64,000 nucleotides of DNA, from assembly GCF_042653925.1 (NCBI RefSeq), contig NZ_JBHSFQ010000009.1:62001-126000 (forward strand). Reading direction: 5' to 3'. The notes under the pieces were generated by a model that ran no database searches, was not told where the DNA came from, and saw only the letters and a program-made list of their open reading frames with translations. This DNA comes from Nocardiopsis_B mangrovi (lineage in GTDB: Bacteria > Actinomycetota > Actinomycetes > Streptosporangiales > Streptosporangiaceae). The position numbers and the translations under genes are program-made. This document shows positions 9,188 through 18,550 of the stretch, piece after piece; the stretch's first letter is position 1; the number at the start of each line of letters is the position of its first letter.

Positions 9188-10114
9188 GTGCGTGATCCCG
9201 CAGACCTCTATGAGCTCCGCCCCGGTATCGACGTCACCGCGAGGGTCATGCTGGTCGTACTCGACGGGTTCGTGGACGCGGGGTCGGTCGGCAGCCAGAC
9301 CGCCGACGCCCTGTTCGCGGAGTTCACCGCCGAGGAAGTGGCCGCCTTCGACATCGACCGGCTGCTCGACTACCGCTCCCGCCGCCCCGTGATGACGTTC
9401 GTCGAGAACACCTACACCGACTACGAGCCCCCGAAACTCGGCCTGTACCAGATGCGCGACGCCGAGGACACCCCGTTCCTCCTCCTGTACGGGCTGGAGC
9501 CCGACCACGAATGGGAGGGCTTCGCCGAGGCGGTGCGCGAGCTGGTCGAGCGGTTCTCCGTCTCCCTGACCATCGGTGTGCACGGCATCCCCATGGCGGT
9601 GCCGCACACCCGGCCCGCCACGGTCACCGCCCACGGCACCCGGCCGGAGCTGGTGGCCGGCCACACCGCCTGGATCGGCCGGGTCAACGTCCCCGCCAGC
9701 GCGGCCTCGCTGCTGGAGTTCCGGCTCGGCCAGGCCGGGCACGACGTCGTCGGCTACGCCGTTCACGTGCCCAGCTACCTGTCCCAGTCGGAGTACCCCC
9801 GCGCCGCCATCGCGGCCATCGACCACCTGGGCGGGGTCAGCGGACTGGCGCTGCCCGCCGAGGCGCTGCACGCGTCCGCTCAGGAGACCGACACCGAGAT
9901 CGAACAGCAGGTCGCGGCCTCCGAGGAAGTGCAGAGGGTCGTCGGTAATCTGGAGCGGCAATACGACGACTACATGTCGGCGCACGCGGATTCCCGCGAC
10001 GACGCCGACGGATCCCTGTTCACCGGCGACGAAACCGCCCTGCCCACGGCCGAGGAGCTCGGCGCGGAACTCGAACGCTACCTCGCCGACCGCGAGCGCG
10101 GCGCGGAAGGTTGA
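9188..10114 (+). CDS. PAC2 family protein
   Basis: 308 residues. PAC2 proteins resemble archaeal and eukaryotic proteasome-assembly chaperones; in actinobacteria their role is not established. The family is recognised from VMLVVLDGFVDAGSVG near the N-terminus, the YTDYEPPKLGLYQM segment, GIPMAVPHTRP and HVPSYLSQSEYPRAA. The acidic C-terminal tail (about 60 residues) looks disordered. The GTG at 9188 is chosen over an ATG at 9164 because GGAG lies about 10 bases upstream and homologues begin near this point. A TATCCT -10-like element at 9090-9095 suggests its own promoter. pyrD starts 10 bases downstream, so the two are probably co-transcribed. Confidence 0.87.
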   Translation: MRDPADLYELRPGIDVTARVMLVVLDGFVDAGSVGSQTADALFAEFTAEEVAAFDIDRLLDYRSRRPVMTFVENTYTDYEPPKLGLYQMRDAEDTPFLLLYGLEPDHEWEGFAEAVRELVERFSVSLTIGVHGIPMAVPHTRPATVTAHGTRPELVAGHTAWIGRVNVPASAASLLEFRLGQAGHDVVGYAVHVPSYLSQSEYPRAAIAAIDHLGGVSGLALPAEALHASAQETDTEIEQQVAASEEVQRVVGNLERQYDDYMSAHADSRDDADGSLFTGDETALPTAEELGAELERYLADRERGAEG

Positions 10115-10124
10115 TGAGGTCCTC

Positions 10125-11303
<1,179 letters not shown>

Positions 11304-11372
11304 CGGCGGCGGTCCCGCGACACGGCACATGCCGGAGGGCACCGCCGGTCCGGGCCGCACACACCGCCGTAA

Positions 11373-11422
11373 GGGCCGCCCGCACGCCCGCCAGCGACCG
11401 GACGGGCGTGCGGGCGCGGCCC
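11373..11422. terminator. Bidirectional hairpin terminator, pyrD / DUF6461
   Basis: A 13-bp perfect stem (GCCCGCACGCCCG with its complement) extends through a two-base bulge to six more pairs. It lies between convergent genes. There is no U-tract, as is common for high-GC actinomycetes. Confidence 0.7.
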
Positions 11423-11427
11423 CAGGA

Positions 11428-12054
11428 TCAGATCCGGGGGTGCGCGGCGCTCGCGGCCAGAGTGACCGGGGCGTCCAGTTCGGCGCCCAGCAGTGGGCCC
11501 GCCAGGTGCGAGGAGCGGATGCGCACGCCCGTCACCCGTTCGGCCAGGGCCAGCGCGGCGGCGCCCGGGTCGGGCGCGGGGGTATCCTCCGACAGCCCCA
11601 CCGAGAGCATCTGGTCGCCGAGGGCATCGGGGCGGGTGCCCCGGCGCAGGCCGGGGGTGCGGGCGTCGAAGAACGTCTGGAGGACGCCGTCGATCACCCA
11701 GCGGAACTCGTAGCGGTGCTCCATCAGCACCCGGACCGACACCAGCTCGGTCTCGGCGGACAGCGCACGGTAGGACTCCGGCCGGGTGGCGCGGCAGCCC
11801 GTGGGCTCGACGATGACGGCCCACCCGTTCACCGACATGGCGTGGACGGTCAGCGGCGGCCGCCCTTCGCAGCACAGCCCCGCCTCGACGGCCTCGGCGA
11901 TCGGCAGGCAGCGAAGGCGGCGCTCCTCGACGCCGAGGCGGCCTAGCGCCTCGGCCTTGCTGAGGCCCCGGACATAGGACAGACAGTACGCTTCGGCGAG
12001 ATCCGGCTGAGTCTCCCGCAACCATGTGTAGTCACGGGCGAACGCGACGGCCAT
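11428..12054 (-). CDS. DUF6461-type domain protein
   Basis: 208 residues of unknown function. The N-terminus DYTWLRETQPDLAEAYCLSYVRGLS, a helix-loop followed by EALGRLGV, and a central NGWAVIVEPTG segment followed by RALSAETELVSV match the pattern of actinobacterial DUF6461 proteins as I know it. No signal peptide or membrane segment is seen. The start is the ATG at 12054 because GGAGGGGA lies about 9 bases upstream; in-frame starts further upstream lack such a site. It is a single gene with a terminator at its 3' side. The family is often paralogous in streptomycetes, with no assigned activity. Confidence 0.78.
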   Translation of the reverse strand: MAVAFARDYTWLRETQPDLAEAYCLSYVRGLSKAEALGRLGVEERRLRCLPIAEAVEAGLCCEGRPPLTVHAMSVNGWAVIVEPTGCRATRPESYRALSAETELVSVRVLMEHRYEFRWVIDGVLQTFFDARTPGLRRGTRPDALGDQMLSVGLSEDTPAPDPGAAALALAERVTGVRIRSSHLAGPLLGAELDAPVTLAASAAHPRI

Positions 12055-12366
12055 CGGCCCTTCCCCTCCGACTTCCTGGCTCATGCTGTGGTGGGTGTCA
12101 CCCAGGGGAACGTGCCCGTTGGGACGACGGGTTCCCGGGAGAATCCCCGACCGGCGGGCCACTTCAGGACACCGCCGCGTGGTTGGGGCGCCGTATTCCG
12201 GGTACCGCCCGGCCCGGCGGCAGGACGCGCCGGGCGCGGCCGGCGGGACCCGCCGCAGCGGGGTCGGGGGAGCGGAACCGAAGCGTCGTACCCACGGCGA
12301 ACCACACTACGCTCGGTCCGGGGGTGCACCGGTACCAGGGGCGGCGTCATCTGCGCCACACCCGCC
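12055..12366. other. Intergenic region, deacetylase 3' side to DUF6461
   Basis: A 312-base GC-rich gap between two minus-strand genes. It must hold the DUF6461 promoter and the end of the deacetylase transcript. A short CGGCGGG/CCCGCCG inverted repeat near 12240-12258 could end transcription. I see no gene or recognisable RNA. Confidence 0.4.
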
Positions 12367-13935
12367 TCACCCCTCGCCGTCGCCCGCGCCGTCGGCCTCG
12401 GGAACGGCGTCGAGGTAGGCGTTCCCGGGCTCGGTGTCGCCGAGCAGCTGCGAGGTCGTGACCATGGTGTAGCCCTTCTCGTCCAGCCTCTCCACGATGT
12501 CGGGCACGGCGTCGACGGTGGAGTCGTGGATGTCGTGCATCAGGATGATCGCGCCCGGTGCGGCTCCGGAGACCGCGCGGTCGGCCACCTTGTCGGCGTC
12601 GCGGTCCTTCCAGTCCCTGGTGTCCACGCTCCACAGGATCTGCGCTGTGCCCAGGTCGCGGGTGACCTCCTCCACCGTGCCGTTGGTGGAGCCGTAGGGC
12701 GGGCGCATCAGGTCCATGGTGTAGCCGGTCTCGCGCCGCACGACGTCGGTGACCGGATCGAGCTCCGCGCGGATCCCGCCGGCGCCCAGGCCGGCGAGAT
12801 CGGGGTGGCCGACGGTGTGGTTGCCGATCTCGTGCCCGTCCGCGAACGCCCGGCGGACGAGGCCGGGGTGCTGCCCGACCGGGCCGCCGGTAACGAAGAA
12901 GGTGGCCTTGGCGTCGTGTTCGGCCAGGGCGTCCAGCACCTCTCCCGTGCGCTCGCCGGGCCCGTCGTCGAAGGTCAGCGCCACGCACTTGGAACCGGCC
13001 GCGGTGCAGTCCACGTCGTCGCCGGCGGCGCCCGGGGACGTTCCCGGCGCCGGGGGGTAGGGGTCGTCCTTGGGGACGGTCGGCGGCTCGTCCACGGCGA
13101 ACTCGGGGGTGACGCCCACGGCCGCCTCCTGGGCGCGCTCGCCGAACTCCGACAGCAAGGGGTCGGCGTCGGCGCCGGGCACCACGGCCCGGATCCGCCC
13201 GGCGTCGAGCGGGGCGACCTGCCCCTCGTCGAATTCCACGACGAGGTCGCCGTCGGGGTTGAAGCCCATCGAGTCGTAGACCCGGGCGATCGGCTGGATC
13301 GCGGAGGTGTCGACGCCGTCGGTGTCCTCCAGGGCGGCGCGCACCAGGGCGTGGAGGTCCGCGAGCTCCGCGTCGCCCGCCAGCAGCTCGGTGGAGGCGG
13401 CGGTGTGGCCGTCGGAGGTGTCGTACCAGTAGGTGGAGTAGCCCGTGCGGTCGCCCTCGGAACCCGTCTCCTCCTGCGTGAGCCGCACCGCGATGACGCC
13501 GTCGCCCGCGGCGCTGATCTGCCAGTCGATGGAGACGCCCTCGGCGCCCGGGACGGCGCCGGCGAAGTCCGCCGCGTCGCGCTCGGCGATCTGCGCCAGC
13601 CGCTCCGCCAGCGGGTCGGCGTTGGGGATCACCGGGTAGGACAGCGTCACCGAAACGCCTCCGCCCTCGTCCTCGGCCCCGTCCTCCTCAAGGCCCGGGA
13701 TGGTGTCCGGGTCGACGGCGGTCAGCTCGTCGGCGGGGCCGCTCGCCGGTGTGCGGTCGTCCCCGGAGTCCGAGCTCTGCGCCGCGTCGGTGATGGTGCA
13801 GGCGGCCACCCCCAGCGCGACCGCCGCCGCGGCAGCCGCGGACATCACCGCCACACGCGGTCTTCGAGCGGCGCCGCCGCGGTCGGCAGGGGGGGAGGGG
13901 GTGGGTGCGAGCGGGGGTTCGGGGTCGTTCGTCAA
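12367..13935 (-). CDS. Secreted polysaccharide deacetylase lipoprotein (CE4 / NodB fold)
   Basis: 522 residues. The C-terminal 200 residues carry all five NodB motifs: TFDDGPG (catalytic Asp), HTVGHPDL (metal-binding His pair), RPPYG, WSVDTRDW and LMHDIH. It should be an active metal-dependent deacetylase, most likely on peptidoglycan or another N-acetylated glycan. The N-terminus has a hydrophobic Ala-rich segment ending in the lipobox GVAAC at about residues 42-46, so it is probably anchored outside the membrane. The middle 250 residues resemble an extracellular RsiV/DUF3298-like domain, but this is weakly supported. The start is uncertain: the TTG at 13935 has no clear ribosome site, and a later ATG would shorten the signal peptide. 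Confidence 0.9.
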   Translation of the reverse strand: MTNDPEPPLAPTPSPPADRGGAARRPRVAVMSAAAAAAVALGVAACTITDAAQSSDSGDDRTPASGPADELTAVDPDTIPGLEEDGAEDEGGGVSVTLSYPVIPNADPLAERLAQIAERDAADFAGAVPGAEGVSIDWQISAAGDGVIAVRLTQEETGSEGDRTGYSTYWYDTSDGHTAASTELLAGDAELADLHALVRAALEDTDGVDTSAIQPIARVYDSMGFNPDGDLVVEFDEGQVAPLDAGRIRAVVPGADADPLLSEFGERAQEAAVGVTPEFAVDEPPTVPKDDPYPPAPGTSPGAAGDDVDCTAAGSKCVALTFDDGPGERTGEVLDALAEHDAKATFFVTGGPVGQHPGLVRRAFADGHEIGNHTVGHPDLAGLGAGGIRAELDPVTDVVRRETGYTMDLMRPPYGSTNGTVEEVTRDLGTAQILWSVDTRDWKDRDADKVADRAVSGAAPGAIILMHDIHDSTVDAVPDIVERLDEKGYTMVTTSQLLGDTEPGNAYLDAVPEADGAGDGEG

Positions 13936-14197
13936 GGAAAGGGTTCTCTCGCGTCTTCGTGTTTCTTGGGGCCCGTTTGTTCCGTTTGTCGGTCCCGAAG
14001 GTCCTGCGGGTTCGGAAGATCAGGTATCGGTTTCGTCTCGGTCCGCCGGGACCGGAACTCCGAATGAAAGGGGCGGAGACCCGCGAGCGTAATAAACGGG
14101 GCAATGTGCTCACGCCGCGACACGCCGCGCGGCCACCGTGAGCGGGGCACGCGTCCAGGGCGGGGAGGGGAGGGGGCCGTATCCGGCCGCCTCTCCC

Positions 14198-14203
14198 TAT
14201 ACT
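14198..14203 (+). promoter_or_regulatory. -10 element for the riboswitch-metE transcript
   Basis: TATACT lies 8 bases upstream of the first riboswitch helix base (14211). Transcription would therefore start almost exactly at P1, which supports both calls. No good -35 hexamer is visible at 17 bases. Confidence 0.5.
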
Positions 14204-14210
14204 GGCAACC

Positions 14211-14413
14211 GCGATCGGTACGCCCCACGGCCTGGCCGTGGGGGTCGCAAGAGGGAACCCGGTGGGAATCCGGGACTGCCCCGCAGCGGTGAGTGGGAAC
14301 GAAAGCCGTCAACAGCACTGGGCGCACGCGTGCGCCTGGGAAGCGACGGCCGGTAGGAGGAGCGGCGGAACCCCGCCGCACCGCGCCCGCGAGTCCGAAT
14401 ACCTGCCGATCGC
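14211..14413 (+). ncRNA. Cobalamin (adenosylcobalamin-class) riboswitch
   Basis: The aptamer is recognised from conserved blocks in order: GGGAACCCGGTGGGAATCC, GGGACTGCCCCGCAGCGGT, GTGGGAACGAAAGCC, the GGGAAGCGACGGCCGGTAGGA block, and the 3' element GAGTCCGAATACCTGCC. Its ends pair perfectly: GCGATCGG at 14211-14218 with CCGATCGC at 14406-14413, closing P1. It precedes metE, the B12-independent methionine synthase, the classical target that is shut off when cobalamin is available. The 130 bases to the leader ORF form the expression platform. The pyrimidine-rich CCCTCCTTCCTCCCC near 14482-14500 could pair with the purine-rich ribosome site at 14530-14542, suggesting translational control; that pairing is inferred. 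Confidence 0.95.
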
Positions 14414-14544
14414 CCGCGGCCGCACCCATGCGGACGCGGTGGTCCGTGCGCCCCGCGGGAGGGCGGTGGAGCCCGCTGCCGCGTGCCCTCCTTCCTCCCC
14501 GGAGCCCTGGACCCCAGGCTGATCGACGAGGGAGAGACGAGGCC

Positions 14545-14589
14545 ATGCGAGCACCGCACACGGTCGCCACCCGCGGGGGCGCCCGATGA
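14545..14589 (+). CDS. 14-residue leader ORF overlapping metE start
   Basis: ATG at 14545 encodes MRAPHTVATRGGAR and its TGA overlaps the metE ATG as ATGA. It has a good purine-rich site (GGGAGAGACGAGG) ending three bases upstream of the start codon, whereas metE itself has only a weak GGGGG-like stretch before its ATG. The arrangement implies that ribosomes load on the leader ORF and reinitiate at metE, so the riboswitch would gate the leader rather than metE directly. The peptide shows no amino-acid run such as Met or Cys that would suggest attenuation. It is supported by arrangement only; no homology is claimed. Confidence 0.6.
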   Translation: MRAPHTVATRGGAR

Positions 14590-16850
14590 CGACCACCGTT
14601 CACGGCTACCCCCGCATCGGCCCCGACCGCGAGCTGAAGAGGGCCTGCGAGGGGTACTGGGCGGGGCGGATCCCCGCCGGAGAACTCGACGCCGTCGCCG
14701 CGCGGCTGCGCCGCGGCGTCTGGACGGAACTGAGCGCCGCGGGGATCGACGAGATCCCGTCGAACACGTTCTCCTACTACGACCACATGCTCGACACCGC
14801 GGTCCTGTTCGGCGCCGTTCCCGAGCGCTTCGCCGGCGCGGCCGGCGGAGCCGAGGGCCGCGAGGCCGAACTGCGGACCTATTTCGCCATGGCGCGCGGG
14901 TCGGGGGACGCCCCGCCCCTGGAGATGACCAAGTGGTTCGACACCAACTACCACTACCTGGTCCCCGAACTGTCGCCGACGACGCGCCCGCGCCTCGCCG
15001 GCACCAAGCCGCTATCGGAGTTCACCCAGGCCAAGGGGCTGGGGATACCCACACACCCGGTCCTGGTGGGCCCGCTGACCTTCCTGCTCCTGGCCAAGCC
15101 CGCGGCAGGGGCGCCCGAGGGCTGGCGCCCGCTCGACCTGCTGGACGAGCTGATCCCGTGCTACGCGGAGCTGCTGGCCCAGCTGTCGGCGGCCGGAGCG
15201 GCTGTGGTGCAGCTCGACGAACCCGTCCTGGCCACCGACGACGGCCGCGCCGAGGTGGCGGCCCTGGAACGCGCCTACAGCGCCCTGGGCGGCCTCGCGG
15301 ACCGGCCCGAGCTGCTGGTGTCCACCTACTTCGGCGCGATCGGCCCCGGGGCACTGGACGCCCTCAAGCGCACCCCCGTCGAGCGCATCGGACTCGACCT
15401 GGTGAGCGGCCCCGAATCCGTCGCCGACATCGCCGCCGTCTCGGGCCTGGGCGACAAGACCCTGGTCGCCGGAGTCGTGGACGGACGCAACGTGTGGCGG
15501 TGCGACATCGCCGCCGCCCTGTCCTCGCTCGGCGCCCTGCTGGGCCTGGCCGGGCGGGTGACCGTCAGCACGTCGTGCTCCCTGCTGCACGTGCCCATCG
15601 ACCTGGCGGGTGAGACCGGCCTCGACCCCGTGCTGCGGGAGCGGCTGGCGTTCGCCCGGCAGAAAGTGGACGAGGTGGTGCTGCTCGGCCGCGCCCTCTC
15701 CGGCGGCGGCGACGCCCTGGCCGCCGAACTGGACCGGGCCCGCGCGGCGGCGCCCGCACCCGCGTCCTTCCGCGATCCGCGCGTGCGCGCGCGCCTGGAC
15801 GCCCTGGGCGACACCCCCGCCCGGGTGGGGCGGGACGCCGGCGACGGACAGGTCCTGCGGACGACCACCATCGGCTCGTTCCCGCAGACCGCCGACGTCC
15901 GGCGGGCGCGCGCCGACCACCGTGCGGGCCGGATCACCACCGGGGAGTACGAGCGGCGCATGCGCGCCGAGATCGACCGGGTCATCGCGCTCCAGGAGGA
16001 CATCGGGCTGGACGTCCTCGTCCACGGCGAGCCCGAGCGCAACGACATGGTGCAGTACTTCGCCGAGCGCCTGAGCGGCTTCGCCACCACCCGCGGCGGG
16101 TGGGTGCAGTCCTACGGCTCGCGGTGCGTGCGCCCGCCGATCCTCTACGGCGACGTGTCCCGGCCCGAGCCCTTGACCGTCGATTGGATCACCTACGCGC
16201 AGTCGCGCACCGACCGCCCCGTCAAAGGCATGCTCACCGGCCCCGTGACCATGCTCGCGTGGTCCTTCGTCCGCGACGACCAGCCGCTGGGCGACACCGC
16301 GCGCCAGGTGGCGCTCGCGCTGCGCGACGAGATCGCCGACCTGGAGCGCGCGGGGATCCGGCACGTCCAGGTCGACGAGGCCGCCCTGCGCGAACTGCTG
16401 CCGCTGCGCGGCGACCGGCACGCCGCCTACCTGGACTGGGCGATCGCCGCGTTCCGGCTCGCCACCTCCGGCGCCGCCGCCAGCACGACCGTCCACACCC
16501 ACATGTGCTACTCGGAGTTCGGCCGGATCGTCGGTGCGATCGAAGCGCTGGGCGCCGACGTCACCAGCGTCGAAGCGGCCCGTTCGCACATGGAGCTGGT
16601 CGGCGACCTCGCCGGCGCCGGGTACCGGCGGGGGATCGGGCCGGGCGTCTACGACATCCACTCGCCGCGCGTGCCGTCGGTGGCGGAGATCGAAGCGGCC
16701 CTGCGCAGCGCCCTGAGCGCGGTGGAGCCGCACCGGCTGTGGGTGAACCCCGACTGCGGGCTGAAGACCCGCGACTACGCGCAGGCCGAGCCCGCGCTGC
16801 GCAACATGGTCGAGGCGGCGCGCCGGGTGCGCGCCGACCTGGCCGGGTGA
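14586..16850 (+). CDS. metE: Cobalamin-independent methionine synthase MetE
   Basis: 754 residues, normal length. It transfers the methyl group of 5-methyltetrahydropteroyltriglutamate to homocysteine. The N-terminal half begins GYPRIGPDRELKRACEGYW; the C-terminal half has LHGEPERNDMVQYF-like residues (VHGEPERNDMVQYF), the zinc ligands in HTHMCYSEF and the distal cysteine in NPDCGLKTR. Both barrel halves are intact, so it should be active. The start at 14586 gives the standard N-terminus. It lies behind a cobalamin riboswitch, so a B12-dependent MetH is expected elsewhere in the genome. The metNIQ importer is 3.4 kb downstream. Confidence 0.97.
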   Translation: MTTTVHGYPRIGPDRELKRACEGYWAGRIPAGELDAVAARLRRGVWTELSAAGIDEIPSNTFSYYDHMLDTAVLFGAVPERFAGAAGGAEGREAELRTYFAMARGSGDAPPLEMTKWFDTNYHYLVPELSPTTRPRLAGTKPLSEFTQAKGLGIPTHPVLVGPLTFLLLAKPAAGAPEGWRPLDLLDELIPCYAELLAQLSAAGAAVVQLDEPVLATDDGRAEVAALERAYSALGGLADRPELLVSTYFGAIGPGALDALKRTPVERIGLDLVSGPESVADIAAVSGLGDKTLVAGVVDGRNVWRCDIAAALSSLGALLGLAGRVTVSTSCSLLHVPIDLAGETGLDPVLRERLAFARQKVDEVVLLGRALSGGGDALAAELDRARAAAPAPASFRDPRVRARLDALGDTPARVGRDAGDGQVLRTTTIGSFPQTADVRRARADHRAGRITTGEYERRMRAEIDRVIALQEDIGLDVLVHGEPERNDMVQYFAERLSGFATTRGGWVQSYGSRCVRPPILYGDVSRPEPLTVDWITYAQSRTDRPVKGMLTGPVTMLAWSFVRDDQPLGDTARQVALALRDEIADLERAGIRHVQVDEAALRELLPLRGDRHAAYLDWAIAAFRLATSGAAASTTVHTHMCYSEFGRIVGAIEALGADVTSVEAARSHMELVGDLAGAGYRRGIGPGVYDIHSPRVPSVAEIEAALRSALSAVEPHRLWVNPDCGLKTRDYAQAEPALRNMVEAARRVRADLAG

Positions 16851-16853
16851 GCC

Positions 16854-16885
16854 GGTGGGGCGGGGGCGCACGCCCCCGCCCCACC
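16854..16885 (+). terminator. Hairpin terminator after metE
   Basis: A perfect 15-bp stem (GGTGGGGCGGGGGCG and its complement) with a two-base loop begins 4 bases after the metE stop. Confidence 0.75.
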
Positions 16886-16896
16886 CGGGAACGCGG

Positions 16897-16934
16897 AAGG
16901 GGGGTGCGGGCCGTGCCCGCACCCCCCCTTTTCG
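16897..16934. terminator. Second hairpin terminator with T tract
   Basis: AAGGGGGGTGCGGGC pairs with GCCCGCACCCCCC and is followed by TTTT on the plus strand, a classical intrinsic terminator for readthrough from metE. It also sits 3' of the convergent minus-strand gene. Confidence 0.75.
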
Positions 16935-16947
16935 CTCGTCCGGGGGA

Positions 16948-17979
16948 TCAGCCGCCGAGCGGGGCCAGAGCTTCCTGGCCGAGGTCGTTCATCATGCCCT
17001 CGACGTCGGAGAACTCCAGCGGGGCGGGGGTGTCCTCGTCCGCCGACAGGCCGGGGGCCAGCGAGTAGCGGATCTCGATGTTGATGTTCTCCTTGCGGAT
17101 GAGCATCGTGGAGACGGAGTCGTTGGTGTCGAGGATCACCTCGGTGGCGAACACCAGGCGGGCCTCGTCGCCGAGGGCGACCTCCTGGTCCTCGTGCACC
17201 TCACGCTCGGTGTAGTCGCCGCTCTCGTCGGTGCTGTAGTCGACGTTCGTCTGGAAGTCCTCCGTGGCGCCTTCGACGGAGTCGGACCCGGCGTAGGGGG
17301 TGGCGTAGTCCAGCGTGATCGATCCGTAGGCGTCGCCTTCGCCCTCGACGTACCAGTTGCAGCTGGACGAGCTGTCGGTGAGGCTCTTGCTGCCGTCGTC
17401 GAGGCCGTATTCGTCGCGCTTGGCCTCGGAGATCGCGTTGCAGGGGTCCTCGGGCAGGGCGTAGGGCGGGCCGCTCTGGCCTTCGGCCGGGGCGGCGGTC
17501 TCCCCTTCCTGGGCCGGCTCCTCCTCGGCGGGTGCTTCGGCCGAGGGCGCCACGGCCTCCGGGGGGCCGCCGTCGCCCGGGGACCGCACCAGCACGACCA
17601 CCACCGCGATCACCAGGACCACGATGACGGCGGCACCGCCGACGAGGATCCACATGCCGGCGCTGCTCTTCTTGGGCGGGGGGTAGCCGCCTCCGCCGGG
17701 GGGGATGCCCGGTCCGGGGCCGTAGGGCGGCTGGCCGCCCCCGGCGAACATCTGCTGGTCCTGCGGCTGCTGGAACTGCGGGGCGCCGGGCCCCGGCTGC
17801 TGGCCGGGCCCGTATCCCGGGGGGTAGCCCGGCTGACCGCCGGTGTTGGGGTCACCGCCATAAGGGGCCTGGTAGGGGCCACTCTGGTACTGGCCGGCGC
17901 CCCCGTACGGCGGCTGCCCTCCGGAATTGTCGCCATCCGGATACTGCGGTGGCTGCGTGTACGGTCCGTTGTCGCTCAT
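16948..17979 (-). CDS. Proline-rich membrane-anchored protein with DUF3558-like outer domain
   Basis: 343 residues. Residues 1-105 are Pro/Gly/Tyr/Gln-rich and presumably cytoplasmic. One transmembrane segment follows at about 109-131 (ILVGGAAVIVVLVIAVVVVLV), then an acidic linker and a 170-residue extracellular domain. That domain has two cysteines in the pattern DPCNAIS and SCNWY, which resembles DUF3558-type domains, where they would form a disulfide. The function is unknown. The ATG at 17979 is the only good start; GGGAG-like bases precede it. It is monocistronic. The same Pro-rich/TM/outer-domain layout is common among actinomycete surface proteins of unknown role. Confidence 0.85.
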   Translation of the reverse strand: MSDNGPYTQPPQYPDGDNSGGQPPYGGAGQYQSGPYQAPYGGDPNTGGQPGYPPGYGPGQQPGPGAPQFQQPQDQQMFAGGGQPPYGPGPGIPPGGGGYPPPKKSSAGMWILVGGAAVIVVLVIAVVVVLVRSPGDGGPPEAVAPSAEAPAEEEPAQEGETAAPAEGQSGPPYALPEDPCNAISEAKRDEYGLDDGSKSLTDSSSSCNWYVEGEGDAYGSITLDYATPYAGSDSVEGATEDFQTNVDYSTDESGDYTEREVHEDQEVALGDEARLVFATEVILDTNDSVSTMLIRKENINIEIRYSLAPGLSADEDTPAPLEFSDVEGMMNDLGQEALAPLGG

Positions 17980-18433
17980 GACTCCCCTGGGCGCCAGCTG
18001 CGTGCGTGTCGATCGTGAGACGCGCAGTGGCGCGTTTCTGGTTCCAACTCAATGGCCCCTTGCCGCGGACCGGTATCCGCATGGCCTCGCGCAGCGGAAC
18101 CGGGGTGTCGGGGCGGCCGCGGGGATTCCGCGGACGGACGACCGATGTCGGTGCTGCGCCCCCGTGTAGGCCACGTCGCCGACGCGCGACGCCGCGACCC
18201 CAGGGACCGAGGGTCGGGGATTGAATCTTAACTTCCGAGTGTGTCCTCCCTGCCGCCTGTTCGGGGGGAAACGTCGGTGATCGTCACCATTTCGTGGTGT
18301 GAATGTTCCGGCGCGGCCACCGCCACCAGGGCGCGGCCCGGAACGACCGGGCCCGCGGGACCGGCTGCGACGTGCACGGAGAGCGGAGAACACCCCCGGG
18401 ACAGCGGGGATCGTTGCGCTATCGAAATAGGCG
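17980..18433. other. Intergenic region without recognised features
   Basis: This 454-base gap lies upstream of the minus-strand membrane protein. It contains short imperfect inverted repeats (for example around 18002-18030) and presumably that gene's promoter. I find no coding region with a ribosome site and no known RNA family. Confidence 0.4.
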
Positions 18434-18473
18434 GGGGGAGGGGGTCGGCCGGAACCGGCCGACCCCCTCCCCC
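18434..18473. terminator. Strong hairpin terminator
   Basis: A perfect 19-bp stem (GGGGGAGGGGGTCGGCCGG and its complement) with an AA loop lies 77 bases past the stop of the minus-strand gene at 18551. Confidence 0.75.
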
Positions 18474-18550
18474 TGGAGTTCGTCGAGTGTTTCCCGCTCG
18501 GTCTGCGGGGGCGCTTCACGGCGGCGGCCGCCCGCTCAGGAACCGCCCGC

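Noticed and set aside
7241..9985. A 914-codon open frame on the minus strand opposite the ATPase and PAC2 genes
   Set aside because: GC-rich coding DNA suppresses stops in the antisense frame. The translation is low-complexity Gly/Val/Asp/Arg with no motif, and the sense genes have clear families.
14293..14589. A 98-codon plus-strand frame spanning the riboswitch and ending at metE
   Set aside because: Its first 80 codons lie in the aptamer and expression platform. Only the last 14 codons, behind a good ribosome site, are kept as a leader ORF.
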